A DNA stretch of 5,379 nucleotides from an uncultured Alphaproteobacteria bacterium (GTDB taxonomy: Bacteria; Pseudomonadota; Alphaproteobacteria; Puniceispirillales; Puniceispirillaceae): NCBI GenBank assembly GCA_913031555.1, contig CAJWDO010000133.1, forward strand, positions 1-5,379, given 5' to 3'. The notes below the pieces were generated by a model. The model searched no databases. It was not told the DNA's origin and was given only the letters and a program-made list of their open reading frames with translations. How positions within the stretch are numbered: the first letter of the stretch is position 1; each line of letters starts with the position of its first letter. The position numbers and the translations under genes are program-made. Below are positions 1 to 3,980 of this stretch, piece after piece.

Positions 1-55
1 GAGCGACAGATTCCTAATCTGTAGGTAGGGGGTTCGAGTCCCTCCGGGATCACCA
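1..55 (+). tRNA. tRNA-Arg (anticodon CCT), 3' part only
   Basis: This is the 3' portion of a tRNA cut by the left window edge. The anticodon stem ACAGA (6-10) pairs with TCTGT (18-22) around the 7-base loop TTCCTAA, which puts CCT at 13-15, reading the arginine codon AGG. A 5-base variable loop (23-27) follows, then the T arm: GGGGG (28-32), loop TTCGAGT (33-39), CCCTC (40-44, one G-T wobble). The 3' acceptor strand is CGGGATC (45-51), followed by discriminator A52 and an encoded CCA (53-55). The acceptor 5' strand and D arm lie outside the window, so the acceptor pairing cannot be verified. tRNA 3' ends are common integration sites for genomic islands, which matters for reading the region to its right. 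Confidence 0.93.
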
Positions 56-60
56 CTTTG

Positions 61-82
61 CCCTTGGGAACCCCTTGGGAAC
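61..82. repeat. 11-bp tandem direct repeat beside the tRNA
   Basis: Two exact, abutting copies of CCCTTGGGAAC lie at 61-71 and 72-82, starting 5 bp after the tRNA CCA end. They are not part of the tRNA, and their CCC/GGG runs leave too small a loop for a stable hairpin, so this is not a convincing terminator. Possible roles are a core-type or arm-type recombinase binding site left by integration at the tRNA, a protein binding site, or simple slippage. The repeat itself is certain; any function is a guess. Confidence 0.6.
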
Positions 83-125
83 AGCGCTTCTGAACATCGA
101 TATTTCACCCCGCCTTATGTATGAA

Positions 126-138
126 GCCGTCAGACGGC
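126..138. promoter_or_regulatory. 13-bp perfect palindrome, possible operator
   Basis: GCCGTC-A-GACGGC is a perfect inverted repeat with a one-base centre. The half GCCGT recurs at 147-151, so the right arm (ACGGC, 134-138) could instead pair with that copy around an 8-base loop. A one-base centre cannot form a hairpin with the full arms, so a dimeric DNA-binding protein site is more natural than an RNA structure. It lies about 145 bp upstream of the dehydratase start and upstream of the proposed promoter, a place where an activator could bind. The regulator is unknown, and chance is possible in GC-rich DNA. Confidence 0.3.
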
Positions 139-184
139 AGGCGAACGCCGTTCCCATGGTGCTGCGACTCCACAGGGAGGAGTC

Positions 185-214
185 TTGTCTCTGTCCCCTC
201 TAAACTGGTATACC
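185..214 (+). promoter_or_regulatory. Possible sigma-70 promoter for the dehydratase operon
   Basis: TTGTCT (185-190) matches four of six positions of the -35 consensus. TATACC (209-214) matches four of six of the -10 consensus, with an 18-bp spacer. The -10 falls inside the TGGTATACCA palindrome, so a repressor bound there would block polymerase. Transcription would start near 220 and leave a leader of about 60 nt. Both hexamers are imperfect and other pairings exist, so this is a weak call supported mainly by position. Confidence 0.3.
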
Positions 215-215
215 A
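206..215. promoter_or_regulatory. GntR/FadR-type operator, TGGTATACCA
   Basis: TGGTATACCA is a perfect 10-bp palindrome in the intergenic region, 66 bp upstream of the dehydratase start codon. It matches the TGGT-AT-ACCA core typical of FadR-subfamily GntR regulators. It is very close to the ExuR/UxuR hexuronate operator type (TTGGTATACCAA), with the right flank AA present and the left flank C instead of T. A second half-site, TGGTA, lies at 236-240, exactly 30 bp downstream on the same strand, so the two would face the same side of the helix. The sequence match is direct observation and the family assignment is known biology. That a GntR protein represses this operon is inference; no such regulator gene is in the window. 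Confidence 0.55.
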
Positions 216-269
216 AATACTGAAATAGGCAGTGCTGGTACAAGGCTGGGCATAAAGCAGGGCTCTGCG

Positions 270-275
270 AGGGGG
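270..275 (+). promoter_or_regulatory. Ribosome binding site of the dehydratase gene
   Basis: AGGGGG at 270-275 precedes the ATG at 282 with a 6-base spacer. This supports 282 as the true start of the dehydratase. Confidence 0.6.
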
Positions 276-281
276 CATCAC

Positions 282-1454
282 ATGGTTACCATCAAATCGA
301 TTCGCGCGCGGGTGTGGAACTGGAAGGGGCCGACGGTGCCGCCACAGGGCAATTTCTGCACCAACGCCTCGGACATTCTTGGTGACCGCGGCGATGCCAT
401 GCAATCCTTTCGCTTTCACCAGTGGCTGACCTGCGAGGTCGAGGCCAGTGACGGCACCATCGGGATTGGCAACGCGGCGCTGGCACCCTCGCTGGTAAAG
501 CGCGCCATTGATGAATTCTACGCGCCGATGGTGATTGGCCAGGACCCGTTCGACTATGCCTATCTGTGGGAGAAGATGTACCGCCGCACGCATGCCTGGG
601 GGCGCAAGGGCGTCGGCATGGTGGCGATCTCGGCGATTGATATCGGCATCTGGGATCTGATAGGCAAGCTTGTCGGCAAACCGGTTTTCAAGCTTCTTGG
701 CGGGCGCACCAAGGACAGCATCCCCTGCTATTACTCAAAGCTCTATGCCGGCCCGGTCGAGGCGATGCAGGCCGAGGCCGAAGAGGCGATGAAGAATGGC
801 TATACCGGCTTCAAGACGCGCTTTGGCTATGGGCCGCGCGACGGCATGGCCGGCATGCGCGAGAATATCAAACGTGTCGAGGCCGTGCGCGAGGTCATCG
901 GCTGGGACCGCGACCTGATGCTTGAGGCCTATATGGGCTGGAACCTCGATTATACCCGCCGGATGATCCCGAAGCTGGAGCCGTTCGAACCGCGATGGCT
1001 GGAGGAACCGGTGATCGCCGATGATATCCGGGGCTATGCCGAACTGAATCGCGGTCCCATCCCGATTTCCGGCGGCGAGCATGAATACTCACTCCTTGGT
1101 TGTGCCCAGCTTCTGCAGGAAAAGGCGGTATCGGTGCTGCAATATGACACCAACCGGGTCGGCGGCATCACCGCGGCGCAGAAGATCAACGCGGTGGCCG
1201 AGGCGCACCAGATCCCGGTCATTCCGCATGCCGGCCAGATGCATAACTACCATCTGACGATGGCCAACATGAACTGCCCGATCGCGGAATATTTCCCGGT
1301 CTTCGATGTCGAGGTCGGCAACGAGCTGTTCTACTACATATTTGAAGGTGACCCGGATGCGGCTGATGGCTATCTGCAGCTTGATGATGATCTGCCAGGC
1401 CTTGGGATCACCATTACCGACAGGCATCTTGAACATTTCGATATCGAGGAATAG
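282..1454 (+). CDS. Enolase-superfamily acid-sugar dehydratase, L-rhamnonate dehydratase-like
   Basis: A complete 390-aa member of the mandelate racemase branch of the enolase superfamily, cytoplasmic. These enzymes abstract the proton alpha to a carboxylate and, in this branch, usually dehydrate sugar acids to 2-keto-3-deoxy acids. The N-terminal capping domain covers about residues 1-130 and the TIM barrel about 135-365. The K178-T-R180 motif ends the second strand. Probable Mg ligands are E215 (LMLEAY), E241 (WLEEP) and E266 (GGEHEY), and the His-Asp dyad is H316 (IPHAG) with D289 (QYDTN). The stretch GPRDGMAGMRE (184-194) and its surroundings resemble E. coli RhmD (about 400 aa), which has GPHDGDAGIRK there. 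Oddly, the first metal ligand is Glu where RhmD and mandelate racemase have Asp. The start is backed by a good ribosome binding site. It is the first gene of an operon with the transporter at 1488. The class is near certain; L-rhamnonate as substrate is only one option, and other aldonates are equally possible. Confidence 0.9.
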   Translation: MVTIKSIRARVWNWKGPTVPPQGNFCTNASDILGDRGDAMQSFRFHQWLTCEVEASDGTIGIGNAALAPSLVKRAIDEFYAPMVIGQDPFDYAYLWEKMYRRTHAWGRKGVGMVAISAIDIGIWDLIGKLVGKPVFKLLGGRTKDSIPCYYSKLYAGPVEAMQAEAEEAMKNGYTGFKTRFGYGPRDGMAGMRENIKRVEAVREVIGWDRDLMLEAYMGWNLDYTRRMIPKLEPFEPRWLEEPVIADDIRGYAELNRGPIPISGGEHEYSLLGCAQLLQEKAVSVLQYDTNRVGGITAAQKINAVAEAHQIPVIPHAGQMHNYHLTMANMNCPIAEYFPVFDVEVGNELFYYIFEGDPDAADGYLQLDDDLPGLGITITDRHLEHFDIEE

Positions 1455-1491
1455 CGGCATGGCCGCCGCACCGTTCGGGACATTGCGGTGA
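1446..1491 (+). CDS. 10-codon coupling mini-ORF before the transporter
   Basis: GAGGA (1446-1450), inside the last codons of the dehydratase gene, lies 8 bases before an ATG at 1459. This ATG opens a short frame, MAAAPFGTLR, ending in TGA at 1489-1491. That stop overlaps the transporter's GTG start as GTGA (1488-1491). The feature span includes the ribosome binding site; the coding part is 1459-1491. The layout is that of a translational-coupling or leader peptide: ribosomes loaded at the strong site would terminate on the weaker GTG start and reinitiate. The peptide probably has no function of its own. The alternative is chance, with the transporter using its own GGGA at 1477-1480. The sequence facts are certain and translation is unproven. 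Confidence 0.35.
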
Positions 1492-2405
1492 GCGGCGACA
1501 AGGATATCCGGGGTCGTGACGAAGGCCTTACAAACCTGCCACTTGGCGTTTCAGTTGCGCTTGGTGAAATCACCATCTTGGTGGTGGTCTCGGCGCTGGT
1601 GAAGCTTGTTTCGGACGACATCGCGACCACGACGATCCTGCTGTTTCGCTATGCGCTATGCCTGCCGTTGCTGCTGGCGACCGCGGTGTGGCAGCGTGGC
1701 AGATCGGCGCTCAGCATCACCAAACCGCGAACCCTGTCGATTCGCATCACCACCGGGTTGATCAGCCTTGCCTGCTTTTATGCGGCGCTCGACCTGATGC
1801 CGCTTTCGCTTGTCACGGTGCTGTTCCAGACCTTGACGCTGTTTGTCACGCTGCTGGCCCCGATGATGCTTGGCGAGCGCGTCGGGTGGCGCCGCTGGAC
1901 GGCGGTGATCGTCGGCTTTGGCGGCACCTTGCTGTTGTTGAATCCGGCCGCCGGGGGATGGACGCTGACCGGCATTCTGCTTGGCCTAGGCTCGCCCTTC
2001 TTCGGGGCGCTGATGATGATCACGCTGCGCCGGCTTGGCCGGCATGACAGCCCGGCCACAACGGCGGTCTGGCACAATGGCGTGGGCGCGATGGTCTTTG
2101 CGGTCATCGTGATCGTGGCCGACGCGCCGCTACCAGCCGGCAAGGCGGATATGGCGCTGTTGGTCGCCATCGGCCTGCTGTCAAGCTTCCAGCAATTCGG
2201 TCTTGCCTTCAGCCACAAGCTGGTGCCGGCCAGTATCCTCGCGCCGCTTCACTACCTGTCGATTCCGATGGGGATCGGTGCCGGCATCATGCTGTTTGGC
2301 GAGGTGCTGACGCCGGAGATCATTGTCGGCAGCGCCATCATCATCGCCTCCTCGATCTTCATCCTGCGGCGCGAGCGCCAGTTGCGCGAGACGGGTCAAA
2401 GGTGA
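1488..2405 (+). CDS. EamA/DMT-superfamily inner-membrane transporter
   Basis: A 305-aa membrane protein of the drug/metabolite transporter superfamily, built from two EamA repeats of five helices. Ten hydrophobic segments lie at about residues 19-41, 48-68, 84-101, 106-127, 136-152, 158-178, 191-212, 220-240, 248-271 and 276-293. Each repeat ends with the family hallmark: LGERVGWRRW (128-137) before TM5 and LFGEVLTPE (269-277) before TM10. The basic C-terminus (RRERQLR) is expected in the cytoplasm. The start is GTG at 1488: the first upstream in-frame stop is the dehydratase's own TAG, no ATG lies between, and GGGA (1477-1480) sits 7 bases upstream. It follows the dehydratase by 33 bp in the same frame, so the two are very likely one operon. 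DMT proteins move many small metabolites in or out, and neither substrate nor direction can be read here. A sugar acid or its product is suggested only by the neighbour. Confidence 0.92.
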   Translation: MSGDKDIRGRDEGLTNLPLGVSVALGEITILVVVSALVKLVSDDIATTTILLFRYALCLPLLLATAVWQRGRSALSITKPRTLSIRITTGLISLACFYAALDLMPLSLVTVLFQTLTLFVTLLAPMMLGERVGWRRWTAVIVGFGGTLLLLNPAAGGWTLTGILLGLGSPFFGALMMITLRRLGRHDSPATTAVWHNGVGAMVFAVIVIVADAPLPAGKADMALLVAIGLLSSFQQFGLAFSHKLVPASILAPLHYLSIPMGIGAGIMLFGEVLTPEIIVGSAIIIASSIFILRRERQLRETGQR

Positions 2406-2426
2406 TGATGACCGGACCACACCCTG
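2406..2426. other. 21-bp convergent gap with no terminator
   Basis: Only 21 bp separate the stop codons of the + strand transporter and the - strand matB gene. No GC-rich hairpin followed by a T run is seen in either direction. Termination of both operons must therefore occur inside the opposing gene, use Rho, or be incomplete, which would yield overlapping antisense 3' ends. Confidence 0.5.
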
Positions 2427-3932
2427 TCAGCTGAAAAGCCCGTCATGCGTCTTGCGAAGCTCGGCTTTCTGGACCTTGCCCATGCTGTTGCGTGGCAGCG
2501 CGTCGATGAAGATGACAGATTTCGGCTGTTTGAATTTCGCCAACTGCGTTGCCAGCGCGGTCTCGATGGCATCCGCCTCAAGGGTTGAGCCCTCGCGAAC
2601 AATGACAGCGACAACGGCCTCGCCGAAATCGCGGTGCGGCACCCCGATGACGGCGCTTTCCAGCACCCCGTCAATGGCGTCGATCAGCCCCTCGACCTCC
2701 TTCGGATAGACATTCAGCCCGCCGGAGATGATCAGATCCTTGTCGCGCCCGACGATGCTTACATAACCGTCACTGTCGCGAACGGCCATGTCACCGGTGA
2801 TGAAGAAACCGTCATCGCGGAAGGATTCCGCGGTCTTTTCCTCCATCTCCCAATAGCCGAGAAAGACATTGTCGCCGCGAAGCTCGATGATGCCGATTTC
2901 GCCATCGGCAAGTTCGGCCCCGCTTGTCGCATCGGCAATCCGCAACTCAATCCCCGGTAGTGGAAATCCGACAGTGCCGGCGCGCCTGTCACCCTCGTAG
3001 GGGTTCGAGGTGCACATATTGGTTTCTGTCATCCCATAACGTTCAAGAATGGCCTTGCCTGTGCGGTCGGCGAACTGCCTGTGCGTCTCGGCAAGAAGTG
3101 GTGCCGACCCAGAAATGAAAAGCCGCATATGCGCTGTCGCCGCGCCGGTGAAACTGTCATGGTCGAGAAGCCGCGTATAGAAGGTCGGCACGCCCATCAT
3201 CGTTGTTGCCGTCGGCATCCAGTCCAGCGCGGTATCAGCCGAGAATTTTGGCAGGAAGATCATCGACCCGCCAACCATCGCCAGCAGGTTGCTGGCCACA
3301 AACAGCCCATGCGTGTGATAGATCGGCAGCATGTGAAGCAGCACATCATCGGCGGTAAAGCGCCAATAATCAGAAAGCACCGTGGCGTTCGACAGCAAAT
3401 TGCGGTGGCACAGCTTCGCGCCTTTCGACCGACCTGTGGTCCCCGACGTATAAAGGATGGCGGCCAGATCCTCGGACCCGCGCGGCACCGCGGTAAATCC
3501 ATCCCGGTGTGTTGCCGCCGCCTCGGCAAGGCTGCCACTCTCGTCTGCATCAAGGGTGAACAGCGTCGCCCCGCCGCGCGTGGCAAGCGGCGCGATGGCG
3601 GTGGCGGCGGTGGCGGCGGTAACGACAATCCGTGGTTTTGCATCACCAAGGAAGTAATCAAGCTCGGCGGCGGTATAGCCGGTGTTCAGCGGCAGATAAA
3701 CGCCGCCCGCCTTCACCGTGGCGGCGTAGAGCGCCAGCAGCATCACCGATTTGTCGGCCTGCACAGCGACCCGGTCGCCGGGTGCCAGCCCCGTGGCGAC
3801 AAGAAGCCCGGCAAGCCTGTCGGTCAGTGCCGTGAACTCGGCAAAACTCACCTCGCCATTGGCGGTATAGAGAAAGGTCTTGCTGCTGGCGGCATGCTGT
3901 CCGAACACGCCGTCATAGAGATGATTGGTCAT
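2427..3932 (-). CDS. matB: Malonyl-CoA synthetase (MatB)
   Basis: A complete 501-aa member of the ANL adenylate-forming superfamily. MatB activates malonate (often also methylmalonate) with ATP and CoA, through an acyl-adenylate, to malonyl-CoA in the cytoplasm. The protein reads close to Rhizobium MatB from MTNHLYD to the C-terminus. Visible motifs are the phosphate loop YTSGTTGRSKGA (161-172), LPIYHTHGLFV with H206 (202-212), LFISGSAPLLAETH (271-284), the adenine-binding RYGMTET (298-304), the hinge region TGD (379-381) with VGRDKD (394-399), and the catalytic lysine K486 in RNSMGK. The substrate-pocket stretches around H206 and 271-284 match MatB rather than acetyl- or fatty-acyl-CoA synthetases. 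TCCT at 3941-3944 reads as AGGA 8 bases before the ATG. The usual partners matA (malonyl-CoA decarboxylase), matR and a malonate carrier are absent here; instead it follows a sulfatase by 48 bp, in a likely operon. Residues 104-112 contain a TAA-TAA-TA alanine/threonine repeat. Confidence 0.95.
   Translation of the reverse strand: MTNHLYDGVFGQHAASSKTFLYTANGEVSFAEFTALTDRLAGLLVATGLAPGDRVAVQADKSVMLLALYAATVKAGGVYLPLNTGYTAAELDYFLGDAKPRIVVTAATAATAIAPLATRGGATLFTLDADESGSLAEAAATHRDGFTAVPRGSEDLAAILYTSGTTGRSKGAKLCHRNLLSNATVLSDYWRFTADDVLLHMLPIYHTHGLFVASNLLAMVGGSMIFLPKFSADTALDWMPTATTMMGVPTFYTRLLDHDSFTGAATAHMRLFISGSAPLLAETHRQFADRTGKAILERYGMTETNMCTSNPYEGDRRAGTVGFPLPGIELRIADATSGAELADGEIGIIELRGDNVFLGYWEMEEKTAESFRDDGFFITGDMAVRDSDGYVSIVGRDKDLIISGGLNVYPKEVEGLIDAIDGVLESAVIGVPHRDFGEAVVAVIVREGSTLEADAIETALATQLAKFKQPKSVIFIDALPRNSMGKVQKAELRKTHDGLFS
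3597..3620. repeat. GGCGGCGGT 9-bp repeat inside matB
   Basis: Two exact copies of GGCGGCGGT (3603-3611, 3612-3620) follow a partial copy (3597-3602). On the - strand they encode a short Thr-Ala-Ala repeat at about residues 105-112 of MatB. It is in frame, lies in a poorly conserved part of the N-terminal domain, and probably arose by slippage. Confidence 0.6.
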
Positions 3933-3940
3933 GGATACTG

Positions 3941-3944
3941 TCCT
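3941..3944 (-). promoter_or_regulatory. Ribosome binding site of matB
   Basis: AGGA on the - strand lies 8 bases before the matB ATG, inside the 48-bp gap after the sulfatase stop codon. It fixes the start at 3932. No separate promoter or terminator is evident in that gap, which supports co-transcription with the sulfatase. Confidence 0.55.
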
Positions 3945-3980
3945 GTCTTGAATGTCTCGGCGTTACGCCGGAAGCTGGGG

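Noticed and set aside
117..203. A 28-codon ORF starting at ATG 117 in the leader region.
   Set aside because: It has no ribosome binding site, shows no recognisable sequence, and runs through the proposed -35 element into the operator region.
105..593. A 162-codon - strand frame covering the upstream region and the start of the dehydratase.
   Set aside because: Most of it is antisense to the conserved N-terminal domain of the dehydratase, and the translation shows no family features.
735..1460. Several - strand frames of 60-125 codons inside the dehydratase gene.
   Set aside because: They are shadows of an intact, motif-complete + strand gene with no ribosome binding sites or domains of their own.
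2445..2475. A small inverted repeat (AAGC/GCTT around 2457-2467) considered as terminator of the + strand operon.
   Set aside because: The stem is only about 4 bp, with no T run, and lies within matB coding sequence.
2998..3009. TAGGGGTTCGAG resembles the tRNA T arm at 26-38 (one G fewer), suggesting a second attachment site.
   Set aside because: It lies in the conserved SNPYEG-coding part of an intact matB gene. The match is short and stops abruptly, so it is a chance similarity.
3597..3620. The GGC/GGT-rich run considered as a structured or regulatory element.
   Set aside because: It is in frame, encodes a Thr-Ala repeat in MatB and is explained by slippage in GC-rich codons.
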